Shown here: positions 1 through 8,121 of the stretch, piece by piece
Layout: every line of letters begins with the position of its first letter
Numbering within the stretch: position 1 is the first letter of the stretch
Assembly (NCBI GenBank): GCA_964386865.1
Contig: CAYLUN010000003.1
Coordinates: 1 to 64,000, forward strand
From: CAYLUN01 sp964386865
GTDB lineage: Bacteria > Verrucomicrobiota > Kiritimatiellia > RFP12 > UBA1067
DNA: 64,000 nt
Direction of reading: 5' to 3'
Notes under the pieces: model-generated
The model's database searches: none
Seen by the model: only the letters and a program-made list of their open reading frames with translations
Told to the model about the DNA's origin: nothing
Translations under genes and position numbers: made by a program

Positions 1-2
1 AG

Positions 3-386
<384 letters not shown>

Positions 387-407
387 GAAGGGAACCTCCA
401 AGGGCGT

Positions 408-423
408 TGGCAGCGTCTTGCAT
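408..423 (+). promoter_or_regulatory. degenerate sigma54-like -24/-12 element
   Basis: TGGCAGCGTCTTGCAT carries the GG and GC doublets of a sigma54 promoter, but the spacing is one base shorter than the usual TGGCAC-N5-TTGC arrangement. It lies 22 bases after the sigma54 activator stop codon. It may be a decayed or weak site that once drove the downstream operon directly. Confidence 0.25.
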
Positions 424-445
424 ACGGCAAATCCGTAATCGGCGT

Positions 446-474
446 TTGACATATTCACTCACGGTATTTAAACT
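446..474 (+). promoter_or_regulatory. predicted sigma70-type promoter for the OLD nuclease gene
   Basis: TTGACA (446-451) is followed after 17 bases by TAAACT (469-474). Transcription would begin near 481, leaving a leader of about 110 bases before the ATG at 593. The surrounding DNA is AT-rich compared with the flanking operons. Confidence 0.5.
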
Positions 475-592
475 GTAAATTTCTTATACGGGGCTATCAC
501 AAGGGTTCAAAAAAGGTTCAAGGGTGCAGCCGACGCGCAAGCAACCCTCAATGCCTCAGCACGAAAACACGCAGCCGTCCACTGGAGGCCTT

Positions 593-2413
593 ATGACCCG
601 TATCCGTTATGTCGAGATCGAGAACTTTAAAACCTTTTCCCGCAAGATCCATATCGATCTGGGGCATCCTGCCGTGCTCATCGGCCCCAACAACGCCGGC
701 AAGACGAGTGTGATTCAAGCGCTATCTCTCTGGAGCAAAGGCGTTAAGTCTTGGTACGAAAAGAAAGGCGACCCCAAGAAGAAGGAGGCCCGCGAACGGA
801 TTTCGGCCGGCATCAACCGTCTAAACATCTTGGATGTGCCCGTTTCCGAAACCCGCTTTTTTTGGAACGGAACGCGCGTGCGCAAGGCCAACACCCCCAT
901 TGAAATCAGGATCAATGTCGGAATCGAAATCAATGGCCTCACCAAAGATTGCCGTCTGATCTTCACATGCCGCGACACAGAAATCATCTATTGCAAACCC
1001 TGCGACCAAACAGTTCAAGACGATGAGTTGCTACATTTTGCGGCCGACATGCAGTTTCATCTGCTCTACCCCATGTCGGGAATCATGTCGGGAATCTCCG
1101 CTGACACAGAAGAAGCGCCTCTGCCTGATGGACGCATCAATGTTTTTCTCGGTCAGGGGCAGACTGCCCAAGTACTGCGAAACATCTGTTACAAGGTGAC
1201 GGAGCATGACAAGGAAAACGGCACCCACGATTGGGAATCAATCACAGATCTAATCCGCCGCATCTTTCTCGTGGATTTACACCGCCCCCTGTTTAACGAG
1301 AACCGCGGCAACCTGATCCTGACCTATGACCAGGCGGGTGTCGACAGCACACTCGATATCTCGTTGGCCGGTCGTGGCCTCCAGCAGATTCTTCTGATCG
1401 TCGCCTATCTCTATTGGCACAAGAAAGCAATCCTTCTGGTCGATGAGCCTGACGCCCATCTCGAAATACTGAGACAGAAACAGGTGTACGAGATCCTCAA
1501 GGATGTCGCGGAACGCAACGGCTGCCAAGTGGTCATCGCCACCCATTCTGAAGTCATTCTCGACGATGCCATCGACACAAACCTGACCCTGCTCCTTCAC
1601 GGCGAAGCCGTCAATCTGGCCAAGCAACAGGACATGAAACTCGCCTTGCGCTCGTTCGGTATCGAACACTACTATAAGGCGAAAGTCCACCCGCGCATTC
1701 TCTATATTGAGGGCAGCACGGATATCGACATGCTGCGCGAATTGGCTGACAAGCTGGCGCATCGTGCAGCGCCGATTCTGAACGCTACGCTGAACTGTTA
1801 TTACACTCGCAACATCAATCCTGACAACACGTTTGAAAACCGGCTTGATCGGGCCGCAGGCGCCTTCGGAGACTTCCGCACGCATTTCCACACGATTAAG
1901 CGCTTTGTTAACGGCCTGAAAGCGGTCGCTGTATTCGACAGTGACAACCAGAACAGACAAGAAGAACGAACCGACGAACTAGCAATCTGTTACTGGAAAC
2001 TCTACGAACTTGAGAATTACTTCATCACCCCCGACGTCCTCTGCCATTTTGCCGAGGCCCATTTCAATGAAACGGCCGGCGAGCTCTTCACGCCCACGCT
2101 GACCAACGCTTTCCGGAACGTGGTCGACCAGTGCCTGCTTATGATCGTTTTCACTGGAGACGCCCAGCAGTTGGCCGAGTATCACAGAAGCAGCTCAGGG
2201 CTCAAGAAGACCTTGCTCAAGGGCGTCAAAATGAGCGCGTTTGCGGAACAGGTGTTTGCGACGTTTGCCGAAGAGCACCACCAGCCCCAGTCCATGTTAA
2301 ACAAGGGCGAATTTTACAAGTTGGTGAAGTTTACCGACGCTGCCGAGATCCCGGAGGAAGTCTCCGAGAAACTGGACTTGCTCGTCCATTACCTAGAGTT
2401 GCCCAATGAGTAA
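593..2413 (+). CDS. OLD-family ATP-dependent endonuclease (ABC-type ATPase plus TOPRIM)
   Basis: The 606-residue product has an SMC/ABC-like ATPase: Walker A GPNNAGKTS (31-39), a signature-like SLAGRGLQQ, Walker B ILLVDEPDAHLE and an H-loop IATHSE. A TOPRIM-like segment follows, with YIEGSTD near residue 373 and an acidic FDSD near 447. This is the architecture of OLD nucleases, DNA-cleaving ATPases often used in phage defence. I chose the ATG at 593 because GGAGG sits four bases before it and the conserved N-terminus IRYVEIENFKTF starts there; an upstream start at 524 lacks such support. No UvrD-like helicase follows, so it is not a Gabija pair. Its base composition is visibly lower in GC than its neighbours, suggesting recent acquisition between the activator and its likely target operon. 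Confidence 0.85.
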   Translation: MTRIRYVEIENFKTFSRKIHIDLGHPAVLIGPNNAGKTSVIQALSLWSKGVKSWYEKKGDPKKKEARERISAGINRLNILDVPVSETRFFWNGTRVRKANTPIEIRINVGIEINGLTKDCRLIFTCRDTEIIYCKPCDQTVQDDELLHFAADMQFHLLYPMSGIMSGISADTEEAPLPDGRINVFLGQGQTAQVLRNICYKVTEHDKENGTHDWESITDLIRRIFLVDLHRPLFNENRGNLILTYDQAGVDSTLDISLAGRGLQQILLIVAYLYWHKKAILLVDEPDAHLEILRQKQVYEILKDVAERNGCQVVIATHSEVILDDAIDTNLTLLLHGEAVNLAKQQDMKLALRSFGIEHYYKAKVHPRILYIEGSTDIDMLRELADKLAHRAAPILNATLNCYYTRNINPDNTFENRLDRAAGAFGDFRTHFHTIKRFVNGLKAVAVFDSDNQNRQEERTDELAICYWKLYELENYFITPDVLCHFAEAHFNETAGELFTPTLTNAFRNVVDQCLLMIVFTGDAQQLAEYHRSSSGLKKTLLKGVKMSAFAEQVFATFAEEHHQPQSMLNKGEFYKLVKFTDAAEIPEEVSEKLDLLVHYLELPNE

Positions 2414-2548
2414 CTCGCCATTCGACAAACGCCTCCTTTACAATGTTTGACCAAGCGAGAACAACGGAACTCATGCGGTTTCGGCCTTTCACCTATCTCA
2501 AGCACGTGTTGATACTGGACAGGTTACCCTCAATCGAAGTATCATAAA

Positions 2549-2576
2549 TGCTACTCTAAATCAACATACAGTAGCA
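2549..2576. repeat. 7-bp inverted repeat in the AT-rich spacer after the OLD gene
   Basis: TGCTACT (2549-2555) and AGTAGCA (2570-2576) are perfect inverted copies separated by 14 bases. There is no T-run, so a simple intrinsic terminator is unlikely; it could be an operator or an edge scar of the inserted segment. The rest of the 286-base spacer holds no credible gene, only the sigma54 site near its end. Confidence 0.35.
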
Positions 2577-2672
2577 GTTTAGAATCTCAAGCATTTTCTA
2601 GGAAGCATTCAGAAAGTGCGCAAAACAGGACGCATCAAGGCTTTATGACTGTTCTGCGCGATGCCGTAATCT

Positions 2673-2688
2673 TGGCATAAGGCGTGCG
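2673..2688 (+). promoter_or_regulatory. sigma54 -24/-12 promoter element
   Basis: TGGCATAAGGCGTGCG matches the sigma54 consensus TGGCACG-N4-TTGCW with exact GG-to-GC spacing; mismatches are at consensus positions 6, 7, 12 and 16. With C2687 as -12, transcription would start at about 2699, one base before the ATG at 2700, so the message would be nearly leaderless. The end of a sigma54 activator gene at the left edge of the window supports this reading. Confidence 0.5.
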
Positions 2689-2699
2689 TTAGGTAAGCC

Positions 2700-3098
2700 A
2701 TGAAAACGGCCTTCTCAGTCTGGGAGCAACGGATCGCCCCGGTCTTCGACACTGCGCGTCAGATGCATCTGGTTGAATCGACCGGCACGCGGATCACGGC
2801 TGAAAAGGCACACGCGATTTCCGGAGAGGATGTGCCGCAGTTGGTCGCGTGGCTGTCTGAGCAGGGAGTAGGCACGCTCGTGTGCGGCGCGGTTTCGCGT
2901 CCGCTTCAGGAACGGCTCTCCGCCGTCGGCATCAACGTTGTCCCGTTTGTGGCGGGTGATTTGCGTCAGGTCATCCAAGCGTCGTTTGACGGATCGCTCA
3001 CTGGCGCGGCGTTCACGATGCCGGGCTGTTGCGGGCGGAGACGGATGCGGCGGCAGCACGGTGGCGAGCGCTGTTGCGCCGCACGAAAATCAATTTAG
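2700..3098 (+). CDS. NifX/NafY-like (dinitrogenase Fe-Mo cofactor family) protein, ORP-like
   Basis: The 132-residue protein has the single RNase H-like fold of the NifX/NafY/ORP family: an N-terminal strand MKTAFSVWEQRIAPVFDTAR, a central VGTLVCGAVSRPLQERLSAVGINVVPFVAG and a basic, Cys-containing tail (GCCGRRRMRR). Family members bind metal-sulfur clusters such as FeMo-co precursors or the Mo-Cu cluster of the Desulfovibrio orange protein. No nitrogenase structural genes are nearby, so an orange-protein-like role is more likely than nitrogen fixation. It is the first gene behind a sigma54 element and shows at most a poor Shine-Dalgarno (AGGTAAG). A DUF5320 gene follows 99 bases later, a pairing common in anaerobes. 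Confidence 0.85.
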   Translation: MKTAFSVWEQRIAPVFDTARQMHLVESTGTRITAEKAHAISGEDVPQLVAWLSEQGVGTLVCGAVSRPLQERLSAVGINVVPFVAGDLRQVIQASFDGSLTGAAFTMPGCCGRRRMRRQHGGERCCAARKSI

Positions 3099-3197
3099 GC
3101 GGGGGTGCGCTTCCGGGGAGAGACTCCGGGACAGCTCATGTGCCCGGAGGCCACCCCCGCCGCCTATCGACAGAAACAGAGAATAAGGAGGCATACA

Positions 3198-3548
3198 ATG
3201 CCAAGAGGAAATGGAAAGGTACCTGCGGGAATGGGGCCGATGACGGGCCGCGCGGCGGGATTCTGTGCGGGAAATGTGCAGCCGGGGATTACTCACAACG
3301 GTGCCAGCCGCGGATGCGGCATCGGCGGCGGGCGTGGCGGCGCTCATCAGGGGCGCGGCCGACACGGGTGCCGCAATATGTTTTTCGCCACGGGACTGCC
3401 GGGCTGGATGCGGGCCGGCGGTAACGCCACGCCCGAGAGCACGGGCGTCATCGGCGAAAAAGAGGCGCTGGCGAACCAGGCCAAGGCGCTGCAGGCGCAG
3501 TTGGATGAGGTTAAGGGGCGCTTGGAAGCGCTGGATGCGAAGAGTTAA
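3198..3548 (+). CDS. DUF5320 family protein
   Basis: This 116-residue protein shows the family N-terminus MPRGNGKVPAGMGPMTGRAAG followed by a Gly/Cys-rich stretch (FCAGN, GCGIGGGRGG, HGCRN) and a C-terminal coiled-coil-like helix (ALANQAKALQAQLDEVKGRLEAL). The function is unknown, but such genes recur beside NifX-like and ferredoxin-ATPase genes in anaerobes, which suggests a role in metal-sulfur cofactor chemistry. The ATG at 3198 follows AAGGAGG (3185-3191), a strong ribosome binding site. The next gene starts 136 bases later, past a stable hairpin. Confidence 0.8.
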   Translation: MPRGNGKVPAGMGPMTGRAAGFCAGNVQPGITHNGASRGCGIGGGRGGAHQGRGRHGCRNMFFATGLPGWMRAGGNATPESTGVIGEKEALANQAKALQAQLDEVKGRLEALDAKS

Positions 3549-3586
3549 TTCAGACTGGATCAAGGACGCAGACGTCGCGCTGTCCG

Positions 3587-3620
3587 TGGCCGGAAGGGTT
3601 TTTCCGACAGGTTCCGGCCA
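3587..3620. repeat. 9-bp perfect inverted repeat (possible RNA hairpin)
   Basis: TGGCCGGAA (3587-3595) and TTCCGGCCA (3612-3620) can pair around a 16-base loop between the DUF5320 gene and the large thioredoxin gene. There is no trailing T-run, so it may be a processing or partial termination site that lowers downstream expression. Confidence 0.4.
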
Positions 3621-3684
3621 TGCGGGGCGTCTGCCCTTACGATGGCGTACAGAACAAAATCTGGCGGGCAGAAGGAGGCCAAGA

Positions 3685-6600
3685 ATGAAAACGATGCGTG
3701 CATTCCTGTTGGTTTCGGCGGTCGGACTCGGTTTTGCGTGCCGGGCCGCGGCGGGTAGTATTGCCGCGACACCGGCGGATCAGCCGATCGTGCCGGGCGA
3801 ATGGCACCTGAGCCTTGCGAAGGCGTTGGCGGTGGCGCAGGAGACCGGCATTCCTGTTCTGGGGTTCTGGTCAAACACGGGGTGCTCACGCTGCTCGGAA
3901 GTGATCGACCAGGCGGTCAACACGCCGGAGTTCACGGCGTGGAGACGGGAGAAGCAACTGCTGATGGTCGCCGGCGAGGGCAAGTCGGGCCTGCCTGGAG
4001 AACTTTACACGTGGGTCAACGCTGCCGCCGCGAATGACGGCAATCTTTCCTATCCGTTTATCCGCATCTACTGGGTGCAGAAGGACGGCACGGTCAAGGC
4101 GGATTACCGGTTCTCGGGTTACCCTTACCGCGCCAACGCTCAGACGCTGATCGACAATATCGAGGTTTATGTCGCGGCGTTCGGCTACCACGGACGGGCG
4201 GCATTCGGATTTACAGCATCGCCGGAGATGGAGCCGGGAACGGTGGCTGCGCCGCTGCCGCTGGTGCGCAACTACGGCTCTGCTGGCGCGTTGACCAACA
4301 CGCTGTCCTTCGTGCGGACTTTGGAGGGCGGCGGCACCTCAAACTGGACGGAAACCGTTATCTGGGCGGACGGCGAAACCAACCGGAACGTCTTGGTCGC
4401 CAACGCAGGACACTGGGTCGGAGGGAGGATCACCGTAACTTTGAGCGCGGCGGGCGAGGCGGACCAGACACGGGTCATCGCGCTGGTCGGCGAACAGGCG
4501 GTCAATATACACAACCCACGTTACGTCGGCGAGCCCTTCAACTTCGGCGAGTGGACGATGGATCTGGATGCCGCGACCAACGCGGTGGCGCAGAGTGCGG
4601 CGGGGAACGCCCGCACACTGGTCTTTTTCACCGCGATGTGGTGTCCCTACTGCGCGGGCTTCGAGGACGATGTTTTACAGACCGAGTCGTTCAAGGAGTT
4701 TGCGCGGACAAACAATCTGGCGCTCACGGTAATCAGCATCCCGTCACGCGACGGGATGTATGCGGGTTCGCCGCTGACGCACAATGTGTTCACCAACAAG
4801 GCCAACGCGGCGGACCGGCGCGCCGGACTGAATGGCACGGGCTACATGACGCGGCACGGGATCACCCCCGAGGCGGGGTGGGCGCAACTGGAGAGAATCC
4901 TGGCTTTTGAACGCCAACTGACGCTGCCCGACAAGACGTTCGTGAACCTGCCGGCCGTGATCATGCTGCGCAAGGACGGCAGCGTCGCCAGCCGAATTCC
5001 AGGTTACTACTGTTTCAACTACCGGCGCGAGGGCGCAATCTATCCCCCTTTCATGCGGTTCTCCCTCGACTGCAACATGACGCGGCTCCACGAGCAGCTG
5101 GAGATGACACAGGCCCGGGCGGTGTTCGCGCACGAAGAAAAAAACAACTATGCGGTTTGGACGCGCGAGGTGCTGGGGGTACAAACGCCGCGCGATGAAA
5201 CCCTGGCCGCCAACGACGAGGCGGATTTCTTCCAACTGGACGCCGTGGACGGCTCGGAGCAGCGGGTCACGCTGACCGGCTCCGAGCCTGTTTCCGTGTC
5301 GGTCTCGATCCGTTCGAACGGGGTGGCGCTGGCCTCAGCAACGGGACGGCTGACGGACGGTGTGTGCGTGACCGCCGGCATTGTCGGCGGCGCGTCCTAT
5401 CAGGTCTGCGTGCTCACGAACGATGCCGCCTTCTCGTTCACGAATGTGTCCTCGACCATCCGCGCCTACCGTGCGGAGACGACAGTGGATTTGATCGCGC
5501 GTGAGCATGCCGCGAGCGTGCGGGTCTCCTCGCTGACGAATGCGGCGGGCGTCTTTGCGACGACGCTTGCAGTCCAAGCGGGCCAGCTTTACCGGATGGT
5601 TGGCGAAGGCGTGCAGCTTGTTCTCCAGCCCGGCGCGTTCGAACCCGTCGCCGGAAAACCCGGCGTGTTTCAGGCGCTGGCCGGCGGCGCGGTCAATCTC
5701 GCGTTGACGGCTGATACGCTGGAGGGGGCATTCACCTGGCAGATTTGGAATCCCGGAACGGTTGGGTTTGTGCAGACTGTCCAGAACGTATCGGAAACCG
5801 CCGGAAATGTGGTGATCGCGGTCGCTCGGGCGGGCGGAAGTTCAGGCGCGTGCGTCGTCCGTATCGCGACCGATCCGACGAACATGACTGCGACGGCTGG
5901 CGAGGACTTTGAGGACGTGTTCGCGGCAGGACTCTTCCTGTCGTGGGCGGACGGCGAGATGGGAACGAAGAGCTTTATCCTGCCGTTAACCGATGACTTG
6001 GGCTACGAAGGCAACGAGGCGGTTGCGCTGAGCCTCGCGGTGACGGACGGTGGCGCGACGCCTGCCGAAGGGCAGACGTATGAAGTGGTGACGATCACGG
6101 ATAACGACCCTCCGTCGGTCGGTCGCCTGATGTTTACGGAGGCGGGCACGTTCTTCGCGAAGACCTTGCCGCTGACGATCATCGCGCCGGAGGGCGGGCA
6201 GGTGCTTTTGGGCGTCGCGCGTGTGGACGGCGCGTCAACGGCTGTCACGGGTGTCGTGACAACAACGGCCGGGATCTTGTCGCCGTCCACGCTGACATGG
6301 GGCAACAATGATCGTATGCCCACCCAAGGCACGGTCTTGGCCCTGCCGACATTGGCCGAGTATCCGCGAGGTGTCGTGACGGTGACCCTCACGCCGAAAG
6401 GGACAGTGGGTACGGTATCGGGCAGGCGGAGCGTCACCATCCAGATGGTGGCCGAAAACGCCCCGCTCTTCGCGTCCGACGAAATCGCGTTCGCCGCGCA
6501 GACGGCGGTGACCTTCGAGCAGAGAATCCCGGTACTTCAGACGGAGGGCGGTTCAATCAGCATGACGCGGCTCTCGGGAACGGTTCCTTCGGGGATTACA

Positions 6601-7992
6601 GCGGTATATGACAAAACCGCAGGGGCCTTGAAGTTGGCCGGTGTTCCGCAGCGCGCCGGGACTTCTACCGCCGTCTATCAAGTGTCGGAGACGCGTGCGG
6701 GCAGGCGGGTTGCGGGTGGCGTTGTGCAAGTGACGGTTACGGTTTCGGCACTGGGGAGCGTCAATGCAGCAGCGACAAATACTATCTCTGGGGCGGAAGG
6801 AGCGGTGTTGGACACTAACGAGCCCGCTCGCGTCGCGGGGGTTCTCACATATTCGGTTACCTCTACCGGCCGTGCAACGGCCAAGTACCGTTCGAGAAAA
6901 GGCACGGTCTCTTTCTCTGGTGATAATTGGTCGGCCTGTGACAGCCAGGGCGTGCTGACGGCCGGAATGTGGAATGGAAGCTACGGGCTGGCGGTGCAGT
7001 TAACGTCCGAGGGCGGGCTGACCGCCCGTGTTATTGATCCGGCTTATGCATATCCGTTGACGGCGACGCTCGTCGCTCCTGCGTGGAGTGCGGTGAACCC
7101 GGCGGCAGCTTATCAGGGGTATTATACGGTGATTCTGTCGCCTTCCGTGGCGACGGGCGGTCTGGCACCGCTCGGGCACTCCTTCATGACAGTCTCACTG
7201 ACGTCAACGGCAACGAAGAGCGGCCGGGTAACCTATGCCGGTTACTTGGCGGACGGCACGCCTTACAGCGGAAGCGCGATCCTGCAACCCCACGTCGGCG
7301 GTACGGCGCAGATGACCGTATTCGCGAGCAACGCTAAGTACACGCTGGCGGGGGTGTTTATCATCGCGCCTGACGCGCCGGAGACGTATTTGACCTATCC
7401 GAGCGCGGTGACGGCTTGCGAGGGCGTTAAACCGTATTGGTCAAGCGTCAGCGGTTATGAAGAGACCACTTTCGATATCGCGCTCGAGGTGTTTGGCGGG
7501 TATTACAACAGCGCCGACAGCCTGCTGGACTACTACGACCAATACGAAGGGGGTGGGCCCATGCGTCTGATGGCAGTCGGTGACGTGCCGGAAAGCGTCT
7601 ACTACGGGACAGCGACCGTCCTGCCGTTCGTGGACGTGGCGGTGTCGGACAGCGCCCTGTGGCTTGCCGGGGGCGCTGCGACTCCGGCTGGCATCACGTT
7701 TTACTTCAGCAAGGCGACGGGCATTTTCCGAGGATCGATGCGTTTGCCTTTCGCGTTGCCCGGCAAGACTTCCACGGTATGGGCCAGTTATGCCGGCGTG
7801 CTGTTGCCGGGGTGGCTTGGAGCGGAGTGCCAGACCGGTTGCACGGACAACGAAGGCGAACTTCCGCCCAAACCGTTCGGCATGGGTTCGTATTGGTACC
7901 GTGACAAGGTGCCGGTGGAGGGCTTCGGCTTCAACACGCTGATGTCGTTCAGCGCGGGATATCCGCTCATCATAGAGAAAGTAGCCGAGTAG
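3685..7992 (+). CDS. large secreted protein with two thioredoxin-like domains and a Calx-beta domain
   Basis: The 1435-residue product starts with a signal peptide (MKTMRAFLLVSAVGLGFACRAAAG). A first thioredoxin-like domain has CSRC at 67-70 (GFWSNTGCSRCSEVIDQ). A second has CPYC at 320-323 (FFTAMWCPYCAGF) and a plausible cis-Pro segment (FVNLPAVIML). After several beta-rich, Ig-like stretches comes a Calx-beta domain (about 692-810, SETAGN through ITDND), then more beta-sandwich-like sequence to the end. The likely role is extracytoplasmic disulfide or thiol chemistry on a long surface protein; partners are unknown. I chose the ATG at 3685 because it follows AAGGAGG (3672-3678) and begins the signal peptide, although the frame stays open upstream to 3265 across the DUF5320 gene. 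No membrane anchor or sorting motif was recognised. Confidence 0.8.
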   Translation: MKTMRAFLLVSAVGLGFACRAAAGSIAATPADQPIVPGEWHLSLAKALAVAQETGIPVLGFWSNTGCSRCSEVIDQAVNTPEFTAWRREKQLLMVAGEGKSGLPGELYTWVNAAAANDGNLSYPFIRIYWVQKDGTVKADYRFSGYPYRANAQTLIDNIEVYVAAFGYHGRAAFGFTASPEMEPGTVAAPLPLVRNYGSAGALTNTLSFVRTLEGGGTSNWTETVIWADGETNRNVLVANAGHWVGGRITVTLSAAGEADQTRVIALVGEQAVNIHNPRYVGEPFNFGEWTMDLDAATNAVAQSAAGNARTLVFFTAMWCPYCAGFEDDVLQTESFKEFARTNNLALTVISIPSRDGMYAGSPLTHNVFTNKANAADRRAGLNGTGYMTRHGITPEAGWAQLERILAFERQLTLPDKTFVNLPAVIMLRKDGSVASRIPGYYCFNYRREGAIYPPFMRFSLDCNMTRLHEQLEMTQARAVFAHEEKNNYAVWTREVLGVQTPRDETLAANDEADFFQLDAVDGSEQRVTLTGSEPVSVSVSIRSNGVALASATGRLTDGVCVTAGIVGGASYQVCVLTNDAAFSFTNVSSTIRAYRAETTVDLIAREHAASVRVSSLTNAAGVFATTLAVQAGQLYRMVGEGVQLVLQPGAFEPVAGKPGVFQALAGGAVNLALTADTLEGAFTWQIWNPGTVGFVQTVQNVSETAGNVVIAVARAGGSSGACVVRIATDPTNMTATAGEDFEDVFAAGLFLSWADGEMGTKSFILPLTDDLGYEGNEAVALSLAVTDGGATPAEGQTYEVVTITDNDPPSVGRLMFTEAGTFFAKTLPLTIIAPEGGQVLLGVARVDGASTAVTGVVTTTAGILSPSTLTWGNNDRMPTQGTVLALPTLAEYPRGVVTVTLTPKGTVGTVSGRRSVTIQMVAENAPLFASDEIAFAAQTAVTFEQRIPVLQTEGGSISMTRLSGTVPSGITAVYDKTAGALKLAGVPQRAGTSTAVYQVSETRAGRRVAGGVVQVTVTVSALGSVNAAATNTISGAEGAVLDTNEPARVAGVLTYSVTSTGRATAKYRSRKGTVSFSGDNWSACDSQGVLTAGMWNGSYGLAVQLTSEGGLTARVIDPAYAYPLTATLVAPAWSAVNPAAAYQGYYTVILSPSVATGGLAPLGHSFMTVSLTSTATKSGRVTYAGYLADGTPYSGSAILQPHVGGTAQMTVFASNAKYTLAGVFIIAPDAPETYLTYPSAVTACEGVKPYWSSVSGYEETTFDIALEVFGGYYNSADSLLDYYDQYEGGGPMRLMAVGDVPESVYYGTATVLPFVDVAVSDSALWLAGGAATPAGITFYFSKATGIFRGSMRLPFALPGKTSTVWASYAGVLLPGWLGAECQTGCTDNEGELPPKPFGMGSYWYRDKVPVEGFGFNTLMSFSAGYPLIIEKVAE

Positions 7993-8012
7993 GCGGACAG
8001 TAAAGAAGGATC

Positions 8013-8120
8013 ATGAAAATCACGTTCTCGACATCCGGGGCGGACGTCAACGCCCCGCTGGCTCGACGCTTTGGCCGGACAACGTCCAAATTAGGTCGCA
8101 TCGGAGCCGAAAGAGTCTGA
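8013..8120 (+). pseudogene. truncated NifX/ORP-like gene remnant
   Basis: ATG at 8013 follows AAGAAGGA and opens 35 codons. The first 22 (MKITFSTSGADVNAPLARRF then GR) closely match the start of the intact NifX-like gene at 9805 (MKIAFSTSGAELNAPLDSRF). After the shared FGR the frame changes to unrelated residues and stops at 8120, one base before the radical SAM start codon. It looks like the 5' end of a duplicated copy whose remainder was lost. It may still act as a short leader peptide that couples ribosomes to the next gene, since that gene has no clear Shine-Dalgarno of its own. Confidence 0.75.
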
Positions 8121-8121
8121 T

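Noticed and set aside
593..2413. Gabija-type defence system
   Set aside because: Only the OLD/TOPRIM ATPase is present; no UvrD-like helicase gene follows.
3265..3684. Upstream extension of the double-thioredoxin protein
   Set aside because: It overlaps the DUF5320 gene in another frame; a good ribosome binding site and a signal peptide start at 3685.
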